Positions 19,285 through 27,617 of a stretch of 64,000 bases of DNA are shown one piece after another; positions within the stretch are counted from its first letter, which is position 1; the number at the start of each line of letters is the position of its first letter. Both the position numbers and the translations under genes were made by a program. The stretch comes from an uncultured Acetatifactor sp. (GTDB lineage Bacteria; Bacillota; Clostridia; Lachnospirales; Lachnospiraceae): positions 1 through 64,000 of the forward strand of contig CANPXL010000010.1 in NCBI GenBank assembly GCA_947586055.1, read 5' to 3'. The notes beneath the pieces were generated by a model. It had not been told where the DNA came from, did not search any database, and saw only the letters and a program-made list of their open reading frames with translations.

Positions 19285-19570
19285 GAAAACGTCCCGGAAT
19301 ACAGTCTCCTGTATTCCGGGACGAATAATTTCCATTATCCGCGGTACCACCCGCATTGAGCAGCCGTTCCTTCCAGCAAAGGCATCCCCGGCCGTTCCTC
19401 TCCTGCACTTAACGCGTGCACACGTGCCGTCCTAGCGCCTGCAGCGTTCAGGCGGCCTGCTCCGGAGCGTTCCCTTTGCCGTTTCCCGCTGACGGCGCTT
19501 TCAGTCGGTGACGCCGTCTTCCTGTCGCATTCCCCGGCAAGAGTCTCCTTCTCCGCATTTGCTGATTCGT
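19285..19570 (-). promoter_or_regulatory. T-box riboswitch of the aspS-gatCAB operon with overlapping GAA/AAC specifier
   Basis: The T-box antiterminator motif reads GCGGGTGGTACCGCGG on the minus strand (19339-19354). A perfect 14-bp terminator follows. Upstream, Stem I can be folded: CGGAG pairs with CTCCG, and TTGCCG with CGGCAA. Between them on the 3' side lies a specifier loop AGGGAACG. It contains GAAC (19469-19472), that is, a Glu codon GAA and an Asn codon AAC offset by one base. No GAC (Asp) codon is in the loop. Uncharged tRNA pairing would switch on the transamidation operon. Confidence 0.88.
19291..19322 (-). terminator. intrinsic terminator of the T-box
   Basis: GTCCCGGAATACAG and CTGTATTCCGGGAC form a 14-bp perfect stem with a 4-base loop. 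On the minus strand it is followed by GTTTTCATT. The T-box sequence just upstream would form the competing antiterminator. Confidence 0.9.
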
Positions 19571-19575
19571 GAGTT

Positions 19576-19604
19576 ATCCTACCACACTTTATTTGATTTT
19601 GCAA
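19576..19604 (-). promoter_or_regulatory. promoter of the T-box/aspS-gatCAB operon
   Basis: Minus strand TTGCAA (19599-19604), 17-base spacer, TAGGAT (19576-19581), placing the start of transcription just before the T-box Stem I. Confidence 0.75.
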
Positions 19605-19667
19605 GCCGATTTTTATAAAATTATGATTCCCGATTTTTATGAAAATATGCTGGCGGACACTCTGCTC

Positions 19668-20888
19668 TTACAGCTTCAGGGTTTTGATCCTGTCCACGGC
19701 TTCCACCGTATTTTCATAGCTGCCGAACGCCGTGAGTCTGAAATATCCCTCGCCGCTGGGGCCGAAGCCGGAGCCGGGCGTCCCGACCACATTCACGTTT
19801 TCCAGCAGCGTGTCGAAAAACTCCCAGCTGGTCATGTTTCCGGGGGTCTTAAGCCAGATATAAGGCGCGTTTACGCCGCCGGAAACGGTAAACCCGGCTT
19901 CCTTCAGGCCATTGTAAATATAACTTGCGTTCTTCATGTAGTAAGCGACCTGTTGTTTCAGCTGTTCCTTTCCGGCTTCGGAATACACGGCTTCGCCCGC
20001 TCTCTGCACGATGTAGGGAGCCCCGTTGTACTTTGTGCCGTGCCGTCTTGCCCACAGGCTGTGCAGCATCACGTCGCCGCATTTCAGTTCTTTGGGAATC
20101 ACGGTAAAGCCCAGGCGCACGCCGGTAAAGCCTGCGTTCTTGGAGAACGACCGCAGTTCGATGGCGCAGGTCTGCGCTCCCTGGCACTCGTAAATGCTGT
20201 GGGGCACATCCGCATCGGAAATATAAGCCTCATAAGCCGCGTCATAAATGATCACGGCCCCCACCCTGTTCGCGTAATCCACCCATTCCTGGAGCTGTGC
20301 CTTCGTCACGGTTGCGCCGGTGGGATTGTTGGGGAAGCACAGATAGATCAGATCCGGCGTCTCTTTCGGCAGCTCCGGCGCAAACCCGTTGGCCGCCGTA
20401 CATGGCATATAGATCACATCGCTCCATGTCTCCGTATTTTTATCGTAGGTTCCGGTCCTTCCCGCCATCACGTTGGAATCCACATAGACGGGATAAACGG
20501 GATCACAGACCGCGATCCTGTTGTCCAGGCCAAAGATTTCCTGAATATTGCTGGAGTCACACTTCGCCCCGTCGGACACAAAGATCTCGTCCGGAGAGAT
20601 ATCGCATCCCCGGGCCCTGTAATCGTTCTCTGCGATGGCGTCTCTCAAAAATTCATATCCCAGATCGGGCGCGTATCCGTGAAAGGTCTCCGCATGGCCC
20701 ATCTCATCCACCGCGCTGTGAAGCGCTTCGATAATGGCAGGGGCCAGCGGCTGGGTCACGTCGCCGATCCCAAGGCGGATGATCTTTTTATCCGGATGCG
20801 CCGCACTGTACGCGTTCACCTTTTTGCCGATGGTAGAAAACAGATAGCTTCCGGGAAGCTTCAGATAATTTTCGTTCAGTTTAAACAT
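19668..20888 (-). CDS. dapL: LL-diaminopimelate aminotransferase
   Basis: 406 residues, the normal DapL length. Signatures are [52 protein letters not shown] and the PLP-binding K250 in [17 protein letters not shown]. It converts tetrahydrodipicolinate directly to LL-diaminopimelate, bypassing the acyl-blocked DapD/C/E steps. It lies 24 bases behind dapF, so the two genes supply meso-diaminopimelate for lysine and peptidoglycan. The T-box promoter of the aspS operon starts about 65 bases beyond its stop. Confidence 0.97.
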   Translation of the reverse strand: MFKLNENYLKLPGSYLFSTIGKKVNAYSAAHPDKKIIRLGIGDVTQPLAPAIIEALHSAVDEMGHAETFHGYAPDLGYEFLRDAIAENDYRARGCDISPDEIFVSDGAKCDSSNIQEIFGLDNRIAVCDPVYPVYVDSNVMAGRTGTYDKNTETWSDVIYMPCTAANGFAPELPKETPDLIYLCFPNNPTGATVTKAQLQEWVDYANRVGAVIIYDAAYEAYISDADVPHSIYECQGAQTCAIELRSFSKNAGFTGVRLGFTVIPKELKCGDVMLHSLWARRHGTKYNGAPYIVQRAGEAVYSEAGKEQLKQQVAYYMKNASYIYNGLKEAGFTVSGGVNAPYIWLKTPGNMTSWEFFDTLLENVNVVGTPGSGFGPSGEGYFRLTAFGSYENTVEAVDRIKTLKL

Positions 20889-20912
20889 ATTTTCCTCTCT
20901 TTTTCCGGCCGC

Positions 20913-21773
20913 TTAAGATATCGTGCCTTCAAACACCGTAGTCGCCGGGCCCGTCATATAGATCAGATCGGATGCCCGATCCCACTCTATGAACAGTTCC
21001 CCTCCCAACAGTTTAACCGTTACAGAAAGATCTGTCAAATCATTTAAAACACAGGCCGTCACCGCCGCGCAGCACCCCGTGCCGCAGGCCAGCGTCTCAC
21101 CGGTTCCCCGCTCCCAGACCCGCATGAAGACGGTATTGCGGTCAAGGATCTCCACGAACTCCGTGTTGACGCGGTTCGGAAAACGCTCATGCTTCTCAAA
21201 CAACGGACCGATCCGCTCCAGCTCCAGCCCTGCCACATCCTTTCCGAAGATCACGGCATGCGGATTTCCCATAGATACGCACGTCATGCGATATTCTCTC
21301 CCGTCTACGCAGATCGGTTCGTCCACGACCCTGTCTCCGGCCGCATTCACGGGGATCTTTGACGGCTCCAGAACAGGGCTTCCCATGTTGACGCGCACTT
21401 TCGTCACGCAGCCGCGGCTCTGCCCCGCGCCTTCCGGCCGTTCCACCTTAAGATCCAGATGCTTCACCTTGCCGGCGCTGACAACGGTAATGTGCTCCCG
21501 GTCCGTCAGGCCCTTATCATAAACAAACTTACCCACACAGCGGATTCCGTTGCCGCACATCTCCGCGCGGGAACCGTCCGCATTATACATCTCCATCTCA
21601 AAGTCGGCTTCCTGCGCCGGATTAATAAAGATCAGTCCGTCCCCTCCGATTCCGAAATGCCTGTCGCTGAGCCGTCTCGCCAGCTCGCTTTTTCGCTCCG
21701 GAGCAATTTTTTCCTCAAAACCGTTCACGTAAATATAGTCGTTTCCGCAGCCTTCCATCTTGGTAAACTTCAT
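20913..21773 (-). CDS. dapF: diaminopimelate epimerase
   Basis: 286 residues from the ATG at 21771-21773 (MKFTKMEGCGNDY), preceded by GGAGGATGGGAA. An upstream in-frame extension of 60 codons is Gly/Arg-rich and has no family similarity. The two catalytic cysteines are visible: C73 in AEMCGNGIRC and C230 in LACGTGCCAAV. It interconverts LL- and meso-diaminopimelate. The first gene of a dapF-dapL pair. The 267 bases upstream to the ANTAR gene show no clear promoter or RNA element. Confidence 0.96.
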   Translation of the reverse strand: MKFTKMEGCGNDYIYVNGFEEKIAPERKSELARRLSDRHFGIGGDGLIFINPAQEADFEMEMYNADGSRAEMCGNGIRCVGKFVYDKGLTDREHITVVSAGKVKHLDLKVERPEGAGQSRGCVTKVRVNMGSPVLEPSKIPVNAAGDRVVDEPICVDGREYRMTCVSMGNPHAVIFGKDVAGLELERIGPLFEKHERFPNRVNTEFVEILDRNTVFMRVWERGTGETLACGTGCCAAVTACVLNDLTDLSVTVKLLGGELFIEWDRASDLIYMTGPATTVFEGTIS

Positions 21774-22040
21774 TTCCCATCCTCCATGTTTCCGCCTTTT
21801 TCCCATTCCTGCCCTTCCGGGCACAGCGCCGCCGTCTTCCTCCCCGCCCGCGGTTTCCGCTATCCGCTGGAACAGCCTCCAGGGCAGAGGAAGGCTATCA
21901 TCAGACAAAGTATTTTTCCTGTTCATCCTGATCGCCATTTTCTCTGGCGTCATCTCGTAAGGCTTTTCCCGTGATCGGCATGCGGGGATCGCTCTGTGAA
22001 CGGCAGCCGTTTTACAAAGGCATCCTCCAGCCGCTCCGTT

Positions 22041-22589
22041 TTATTCTTTCATCATCGACAGCACCATCAGTGCGGTCTCCCCAAGATTCGTGCCGCTGTC
22101 CATACTGCATTTCTGGAGATAACGGTGCGCTTCCTCCTCCGACATATGGTTTCTGTCCATCAGCAGTTCCTTCGCCTCCCTGATGGCGTCCGCCTCCTTC
22201 TCGCTTCGAAGCCGCGGCTGCTGCCTGGCCTTCCGTTTTCTCCTGTCGATTCCTTCCTCCAGCATCGCCACCGTGCTCACCAGTTCGTGAACCTTCAGCG
22301 GCATGGTAAGACACACGATTCCCTCGCCTGCGCACTGGCTCAGAAAACGGTCCGAAGCCATCAGCAGCATTTCAAAACCCTGGGGAAGAAATTCCAGCAG
22401 CTGAGAGTACACCATATCCGTCAGCTTATAACTGCATATAACGATACCGTCATTCAGACCGTCGGCCTGACTGACGGCCTGGGCGCCGGTAGTGCAGATG
22501 CCCGCCACCTGAAAACCGTTTCTCACGAGGACGTTTTTCAGACCTTTCGCATCGTCCAGCCTTGGCAGCGCTACGATTATGTTTGTCAA
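22041..22589 (-). CDS. ANTAR-domain RNA-binding protein with degenerate receiver
   Basis: 182 residues. Residues 1-115 follow the receiver fold, but the phosphorylation machinery is lost: the expected Asp after strand 3 is Ser (IVICSYKL), the N-terminal acidic pair is absent (IIVALPRLDD) and the usual K-P is not kept (CLTMPLKV). A basic coiled segment (RRKRKARQQPRLRSEKEA) leads to an ANTAR domain (about 130-182, REAKELLMDRNHMSEEEAHRYLQKCSM), which binds paired hairpins and causes antitermination. It begins 43 bases after glnA and is probably in one operon with it. Since phosphorylation seems impossible, control may come from direct ligand or protein binding, for example glutamine synthetase. 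Confidence 0.88.
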   Translation of the reverse strand: MTNIIVALPRLDDAKGLKNVLVRNGFQVAGICTTGAQAVSQADGLNDGIVICSYKLTDMVYSQLLEFLPQGFEMLLMASDRFLSQCAGEGIVCLTMPLKVHELVSTVAMLEEGIDRRKRKARQQPRLRSEKEADAIREAKELLMDRNHMSEEEAHRYLQKCSMDSGTNLGETALMVLSMMKE

Positions 22590-22632
22590 ACGCCCACCTC
22601 CTCTTCCAATCTGTTACAGGAACAGGAGGCGA

Positions 22633-23964
22633 CTAATATCGGTACAGATACTCCTGAATCTCCCACTCGGAAACGTTGGCGCGGTAACTCTGCCATTCGG
22701 CCTCCTTGGCGGAAATATAGTTTTCCGAGATGTGTTTTCCAAGGACATCCAGAATCAGAGGATCCTTTTTCAGCTCGTCCAGAGCGTCGATGAGCGTTCC
22801 GGGAAGGCACTCAATGTTCAGAGCACGCCGCTCTTCTTCTTTCATGGTATAAATATTGCAGTCCACGCTTTTCGGCGGCTGTATTTTGTTCACAATCCCG
22901 TCCAGTCCCGCTTTCAGGCAGACCGCCAGAGTGAGATAGGGATTTGCCGCGGAATCGGGGCTCCTGAGTTCTATTCTGGTACCGGAACCGACCTCAGCCG
23001 GGATCCGGATGAGAGGGCTTCTGTTCGTGGCGCTCCACGCGATATATACGGGCGCTGCGAAGCCCGGCACCAGCCGTTTATAGGAATTTACCAGCGGATT
23101 TGTGACAGCCGCCATTCCTTTGATATGCTTCATGATGCCGCCGATAAAATAATATGCTTCCCGGCTCAGTCCGTTCGGATCGCTCCGGTCCGCGAATATG
23201 TTTGTTCCGTCCTTGTGAAGGGACATGTTGATATGCATGCCGGAACCGTTTACTCCCACCTTGGGCTTCGGCATAAAGGTGGCGTGAAGCCCGTGGCGCC
23301 TTGCGATCGTCCTCGCCGCCAGCTTAAAGGTCATGATATTGTCCGCGGTGGCCAGCGCCTCGTCATAGCGGAAATCAATCTCATGCTGCACCGGCGCCAT
23401 CTCATGGTGGGACGCCTCGATGATCATTCCCATTTCCTCAAGGACCATGACGATATCGCGTCTCGCGTTCTCTCCCCCGTCCAGAGGGCCGATATCAAAA
23501 TAGCTGGCCTGTTCGCTTGTGTTTGTGGTGGGCATGGCGTTCTCATCCGTCTGAAAAAGGAAGAACTCGCACTCCGGTCCTACCTCGAAGGTGTATCCCA
23601 GTTCTCCGGCGTCGGCAATCGCCTTTTTCAGAACAAGCCTGGAATCCCCCGCAAAGGGCCTGCCGTCGGGATGGTGCACATCACACAGCATTCTCGCCAC
23701 TTTCCCCTGCTGAGGTCTCCACGGCAGGATAGCAAAGGTAGCCGGATCCGGGTAAAGACACATGTCGGATTCCTCAATACTGACAAACCCGTCTATCGCC
23801 GACCCGTCGAACATGCACTTGTTATCCAGCGCCTTCTCCAGCTGATTAGCCGTAACCGCAATGTTTTTCAGGTTGCCGAACATGTCGGTGAACTGCAGCC
23901 TGATAAATTCCACATCCTCTTCCTTCACAATCCTCAGAATATCGTCTCTCGTATAATTGTTCAT
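22633..23964 (-). CDS. glnA: glutamine synthetase type I (short, GSI-alpha-like)
   Basis: 443 residues from the ATG at 23962-23964 (MNNYTRDDILRIVKEE), preceded by CGGAGG. Complete GSI motifs: FTDMFGNLKN, MFDGSAIDGF, the metal site GPECEFFLF, HHEMAPVQHEIDF, PKPKVGVNGSGMHIN, and the ATP region with RSPLIRIP and IELRSPDSAANPYL. The short length fits the Gram-positive GSI-alpha subclass, which is feedback-inhibited and lacks the adenylylation tyrosine. It makes glutamine from glutamate, ammonia and ATP. The gene is the first of the pair with the ANTAR protein and is transcribed from a strong promoter. Confidence 0.97.
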   Translation of the reverse strand: MNNYTRDDILRIVKEEDVEFIRLQFTDMFGNLKNIAVTANQLEKALDNKCMFDGSAIDGFVSIEESDMCLYPDPATFAILPWRPQQGKVARMLCDVHHPDGRPFAGDSRLVLKKAIADAGELGYTFEVGPECEFFLFQTDENAMPTTNTSEQASYFDIGPLDGGENARRDIVMVLEEMGMIIEASHHEMAPVQHEIDFRYDEALATADNIMTFKLAARTIARRHGLHATFMPKPKVGVNGSGMHINMSLHKDGTNIFADRSDPNGLSREAYYFIGGIMKHIKGMAAVTNPLVNSYKRLVPGFAAPVYIAWSATNRSPLIRIPAEVGSGTRIELRSPDSAANPYLTLAVCLKAGLDGIVNKIQPPKSVDCNIYTMKEEERRALNIECLPGTLIDALDELKKDPLILDVLGKHISENYISAKEAEWQSYRANVSEWEIQEYLYRY

Positions 23965-23990
23965 GTGGTAAACCTCCGTTTCCGCTATCC

Positions 23991-24014
23991 GGCGCCTGCG
24001 TGCGCGCAGGCACC
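23991..24014 (-). promoter_or_regulatory. GC-rich hairpin in the glnA leader
   Basis: On the minus strand GGTGCCTGCG and CGCAGGCGCC form a 10-bp stem around CGCA, about 27 bases before the glnA ATG. No T tract follows. An upstream CGTCT/AGACG pair could form a second stem. It might take part in glnA control, but the loop does not fit the ANTAR hexaloop pattern. Confidence 0.45.
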
Positions 24015-24052
24015 GTCTTTCCCCCTCATGAGACGCCCTCGTTTCCGTTTCC

Positions 24053-24082
24053 ATGATAACAACCGCCGGCGCCCCTTGTCAA
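24053..24082 (-). promoter_or_regulatory. glnA promoter
   Basis: Minus strand TTGACA (24077-24082), 18-base spacer, TATCAT (24053-24058). It is divergent from the plus-strand gene at 24156. Confidence 0.7.
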
Positions 24083-24155
24083 TGGCATATTATTACGTCG
24101 GCCCACATATTTATTATAAAGAAAAATGTCCGGAAAGGGTTAAAAGGAAACAGGG

Positions 24156-24644
24156 ATGAGTGCGAAAACAAAAATCGTTGTACTCCACATGAAAGAGCTG
24201 ATCTATACCGGTATTTTTGCCGTCCTGGGCATCCTGTTCGTGATCCTGCTGGCAGTGATGTTCCTCCCTGACAGAAAAGAGAAACCGGCGCCGGATGAGG
24301 ATGCTGTGAGCACAGCCGCGGATTCCCTCTACACGCCCGGTATTTACACCACCCAGCTGGTGCTGGGAAGCCAGGCGATCGACGTGGAGGTCATTGTGGA
24401 CGAAGACACCATCACCTCCATACGCATGGTGAATCTCAACGACGCCGTGACAACGATGTACCCGCTGCTGGAGCCCACGTTCGATTCCATCTGCAGACAG
24501 GTATATGAACGGCAGTCTCTGGATCAGGTTACATACACTTCCGAGAGCAAGTATACCTCTCTGGTCCTGCTGGAAGCCATCCGGAATTCCCTGAACAAGG
24601 CTTCCGCTTCACCGTCTCCCTCCGCCAGTCCCTCTGGCAGATAA
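24156..24644 (+). CDS. membrane-anchored FMN_bind-like protein
   Basis: 162 residues. One transmembrane helix at about 14-37 (LIYTGIFAVLGILFVILLAVMFL) anchors an outer domain. The segment from YTPGIYTTQL through IDVEVIVDEDTITSIRMV to YTSLVLLEAIRNSL follows the strand pattern of FMN_bind domains (as in RnfG/NqrC). However, the flavinylation motif SGAT-T/S is replaced by TSESKYTS, so covalent FMN attachment is doubtful. The C-terminus is a short Ser/Pro tail (ASPSPSASPSGR). A weak TTACGT/TATAAA pair with a 16-base spacer lies upstream. The gene is divergent from glnA and ends before a strong hairpin. The function is unknown. Confidence 0.72.
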   Translation: MSAKTKIVVLHMKELIYTGIFAVLGILFVILLAVMFLPDRKEKPAPDEDAVSTAADSLYTPGIYTTQLVLGSQAIDVEVIVDEDTITSIRMVNLNDAVTTMYPLLEPTFDSICRQVYERQSLDQVTYTSESKYTSLVLLEAIRNSLNKASASPSPSASPSGR

Positions 24645-24672
24645 AACAGCGGCAAAAAATCTGACAGGATTT

Positions 24673-24717
24673 AAGGCATAAATGCGCCCGCGGGTCTTAT
24701 CGGCGCATTTATGCCTT
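24673..24717. terminator. strong hairpin between convergent genes
   Basis: A perfect 16-bp stem (AAGGCATAAATGCGCC at 24673-24688 with its complement at 24702-24717) around a 13-base loop, followed by TTCT on the plus strand and TTAAAT-like sequence on the minus strand. It probably ends transcription of the FMN_bind-like gene and of nadE. Confidence 0.75.
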
Positions 24718-24736
24718 TCTGCCGCGGATCTGGGGT

Positions 24737-26671
24737 TCATCCCCGTCCTTCGCTCTCCTCCGGTCTCTCAGACAGGGCCAGCCAGAGATCGGCGCAGGCA
24801 TCCGACGGCATTCTCAGATCCCCTCTGGGGGACAGAGCCACCGTTCCCACTTTCGGGCCGTCCGGCAGGCAGGAACGCTTGTACTGCTGGCTGAAAAATC
24901 TCTCATAAAATACTTTCAGCCATTTCCGGATCGTTTCCCTGTCATAAATTCCCTGAAAAGCCAACGCCGCCACCCTGTATACCTTGTCGGGCGGAAAACC
25001 GCAGCGGAGCATATAATACAGAAAGAAATCATGAAGCTCATAAGGTCCCACCAGTTCCTCCGTTTTCTGTGCGGGCTCCCCGTCGCGGGGCGGAAGAAGC
25101 TCCGGACTTACCGGCGTGTCCAGCACATCCTCCAAAATCTCTTTCAGTTCCCTGTCGGCGCAGGTATCCGCGCAGAAACGAACCAGATGACGCACAAGGG
25201 TTTTCGGCACTCCCGCATTGACACCGTACATGGACATGTGGTCCCCGTTATAGGTTGTCCAGCCCAGAGCGAGCTCGGACATGTCGCCGGTACCGATTAC
25301 AAGGCCGTTTCTCTGATTGGCAAGATCCATAAGCACCTGGGTCCGTTCTCTGGCCTGGCCGTTCTCGTATGTCACGTCATGATGTTCGGCGCTCTGGCCG
25401 ATATCGGAAAAATGCCTGATCACGGCGTCTCTGATGTCGATCTTCAGCAGATCGGCTCCCACCTTTTCCGCCAGCCTGCAGGCATTGCCAAAGGTGCGGT
25501 CCGTCGTTCCGAAACAGGGCATCGTAACGGCAAGGATCCCCCTTCTGTCAAGGTTCATCCGGTCAAACGCCCCGACTGTCACCAAAAGGGCAAGGGTGGA
25601 GTCCAGTCCGCCGGAAAGACCTGTCACCGCCGTGCGGCAGCCCGTGTATTCCAGCCGTTTTTTCAGTCCCTGAGTCTGAATGGATAAAATTTCCTCACAG
25701 CGTCCTTTACGCTTTTCTTCCTCCGCCGGCACAAAAGGCGTGCCGCCAAACTTTCTCTCCAACTTCGTCTCCCCGAAATTCAGGCAAAACGATGTTGCCG
25801 CGTAAGTCTGGCCGTCTTCCCTGCCGCCGAAGGTTCCCATGCGCCTTCTCTCATGAAGCAGTCTCTGGACGTCCAGATCCGCAAAAACCTCGCCGCACTG
25901 AAACCGCTTCCCCTGTGCCAGCACGACGCCGTTCTCCGCGATCAGATTATGGCCGCCGAACACCAGATCCTGCGTGGACTCTCCCTCTCCCGCGGAGACA
26001 TAAACATACCCGCAGAGCAGGCGGGCGCTGGCGGATTTCACCAGCATCTCCCGATATTCGTCCTTTCCCACCGTCTCGCTGGAAGCGGAAAGATTTACGA
26101 GAACCGTCGCACCGTGCAGAGCGTGGGAAATGCCCGGAGACTGCGCCACCCACAGATCCTCGCAGATCTCGCACCCCACGACGAATCCCGGCACATTCCG
26201 GCAGACAAACAGCTGATCCGTGCCGAAAGGCACCTCCCAATCTCCCAGCGGGAAAGGAACGGTCTGTCTGTTTCCGCCGGCGAAGTAACGGTCCTCATAA
26301 AATTCCCCGTAGGCGGGAATGTTGACTTTCGGCACAATTCCCAGCACCCTGCCGTCCTGAATGGCGGCAGCCGCATTGTAAATCTTTCCATCCCGCTCCA
26401 GCGGCAGCCCCACCATCACCAGAGCGTCCCTTCCGGCAGACGCTTCCGCGACCCGGATCAGCTGGCGTTTTGCCTCGTCCAGCAGGCAGGACTGCAGGAA
26501 CAGATCGCCGCAGGTATATCCTGTCAGGCCAAGCTCCGGGAACACGATCAGCTTTGCTCCCCTGTCGCCTGCCTGCGCCATCAGCCTGCAGATCTCCCCC
26601 GCGTTGTACGCGGGATCCGCCACCCTAACCTTTGGCGTCACCGCCGCCACCTTTATAAAACCGTGCCGCAT
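24737..26671 (-). CDS. nadE: glutamine-dependent NAD synthetase
   Basis: 644 residues from the ATG at 26669-26671 (MRHGFIKVAAVTPKV), with GAGAGGAAACGAT upstream. The N-terminal nitrilase-type glutaminase has the triad segments FPELGLTG, PKVNIPAYGEFYEDRYF and GCEICEDLW (catalytic Cys). The C-terminal synthetase has the ATP P-loop GLSGGLDST. It amidates nicotinic acid adenine dinucleotide to NAD using ammonia from glutamine. The gene follows hslO by 35 bases. Confidence 0.96.
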   Translation of the reverse strand: MRHGFIKVAAVTPKVRVADPAYNAGEICRLMAQAGDRGAKLIVFPELGLTGYTCGDLFLQSCLLDEAKRQLIRVAEASAGRDALVMVGLPLERDGKIYNAAAAIQDGRVLGIVPKVNIPAYGEFYEDRYFAGGNRQTVPFPLGDWEVPFGTDQLFVCRNVPGFVVGCEICEDLWVAQSPGISHALHGATVLVNLSASSETVGKDEYREMLVKSASARLLCGYVYVSAGEGESTQDLVFGGHNLIAENGVVLAQGKRFQCGEVFADLDVQRLLHERRRMGTFGGREDGQTYAATSFCLNFGETKLERKFGGTPFVPAEEEKRKGRCEEILSIQTQGLKKRLEYTGCRTAVTGLSGGLDSTLALLVTVGAFDRMNLDRRGILAVTMPCFGTTDRTFGNACRLAEKVGADLLKIDIRDAVIRHFSDIGQSAEHHDVTYENGQARERTQVLMDLANQRNGLVIGTGDMSELALGWTTYNGDHMSMYGVNAGVPKTLVRHLVRFCADTCADRELKEILEDVLDTPVSPELLPPRDGEPAQKTEELVGPYELHDFFLYYMLRCGFPPDKVYRVAALAFQGIYDRETIRKWLKVFYERFFSQQYKRSCLPDGPKVGTVALSPRGDLRMPSDACADLWLALSERPEESEGRG

Positions 26672-26706
26672 ATCGTTTCCTCTCTTCTCGTCCGCCGCGT
26701 CCCCGC

Positions 26707-27585
26707 TCAGAAGTTTTCCCGGCACAGCTGTCTGAGTCTGTCCACGCCGAACGTATAATGCGCGCCGCAAAAGCTGCAGTTTACCTCTGTCTCTTTTCCT
26801 TCTTCGATCATGGAACGCAGTTCCTTTTCGCCCAGACTGATCAGGACCTTTTCCACCTTTTCCCGGCTGCAGTCGCAGGAAAACGCCGCCGGCACGGTAT
26901 CGGTCGCCCGAAACGACAGTCCCTCCAGCAGAAAATCCAGCATCTGCTCCGGCGTATTCCCCGCATCCAGCATGGTTGTCACGGACGAAAAGCCCTGCAG
27001 GTTCCTCTCCAGTCTGTCGATGACGCTCTCCTCGGCAAAGGGCATCAGCTGCAGAATGAAACCTCCCGCCTGCCTTACGGTATTGCTGCGTTCCATGAGG
27101 ACACCCAGCCCCACGGAGGACGGCACCTGCTCCGAAACGGTAAAATAATACGTCAGATCCTCCGCGATCTCCCCCGTCTGAAGCAGCGTCTGTCCCACAT
27201 AAGGCTCCTTCATTCCCAGATCCCTGACAACGCTCAAGGTACCCTTTCCCACTGCTCCGCCCACATCCAGCTTTCCCGCCGCGTTTGCCGGAAGCAGCAC
27301 ATCCGGCACTATGGGATAACCCTTTACGTTTCCGTGGGCGTCCGCCGTCACCGTCAGGCCCTTTACCGGGCCGTCTCCTTTCACCTTCAGCGTCAGCAGA
27401 TCTCCTTCTCCCTTCAGCATGCCTCCCATCATGACCCCGGCGCTCAGAAGCCTTCCCAGCGCCGCCGTGACCACAGGGCTGGTATTATGGGCCGCTCTCG
27501 CCCTTTCCACCACGCCTTTCGTCGTACATGCGAAGGCTCTGATCTGGGCGTCCGCCGCCGTTCCTCTTACCATATAGTCTTCCAT
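26707..27585 (-). CDS. hslO: redox-regulated chaperone Hsp33
   Basis: 292 residues from the ATG at 27583-27585 (MEDYMVRGTAADAQIRAF), preceded by GAGGAAAAT. The C-terminal zinc switch is intact: CDC (in AFSCDCSREKVEK) and CSFC (in VNCSFCGAHYTF), about 30 residues apart. Core motifs are TSPVVTAALGRLLSAG and GNVKGYPIVPDV. Oxidation releases zinc and turns it into a holdase chaperone in the cytoplasm. It is in a minus-strand series with the methyltransferase upstream and nadE downstream, with short gaps. Confidence 0.97.
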   Translation of the reverse strand: MEDYMVRGTAADAQIRAFACTTKGVVERARAAHNTSPVVTAALGRLLSAGVMMGGMLKGEGDLLTLKVKGDGPVKGLTVTADAHGNVKGYPIVPDVLLPANAAGKLDVGGAVGKGTLSVVRDLGMKEPYVGQTLLQTGEIAEDLTYYFTVSEQVPSSVGLGVLMERSNTVRQAGGFILQLMPFAEESVIDRLERNLQGFSSVTTMLDAGNTPEQMLDFLLEGLSFRATDTVPAAFSCDCSREKVEKVLISLGEKELRSMIEEGKETEVNCSFCGAHYTFGVDRLRQLCRENF

Positions 27586-27617
27586 ATTTTCCTCATTTCC
27601 ATTCCGTCGGAATGATC

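Noticed and set aside
19441-19560. An Asp codon (GAC) as the T-box specifier
   Set aside because: GAC triplets occur in the leader (for example in the distal arm), but they fall in paired or apical parts of Stem I, not in the internal loop opposite the lower helix.
23991-24014. glnA leader stem as a bona fide ANTAR target
   Set aside because: ANTAR targets are two stems with hexaloops having A at position 1 and G at position 4. The loop here does not fit in any register I tried.
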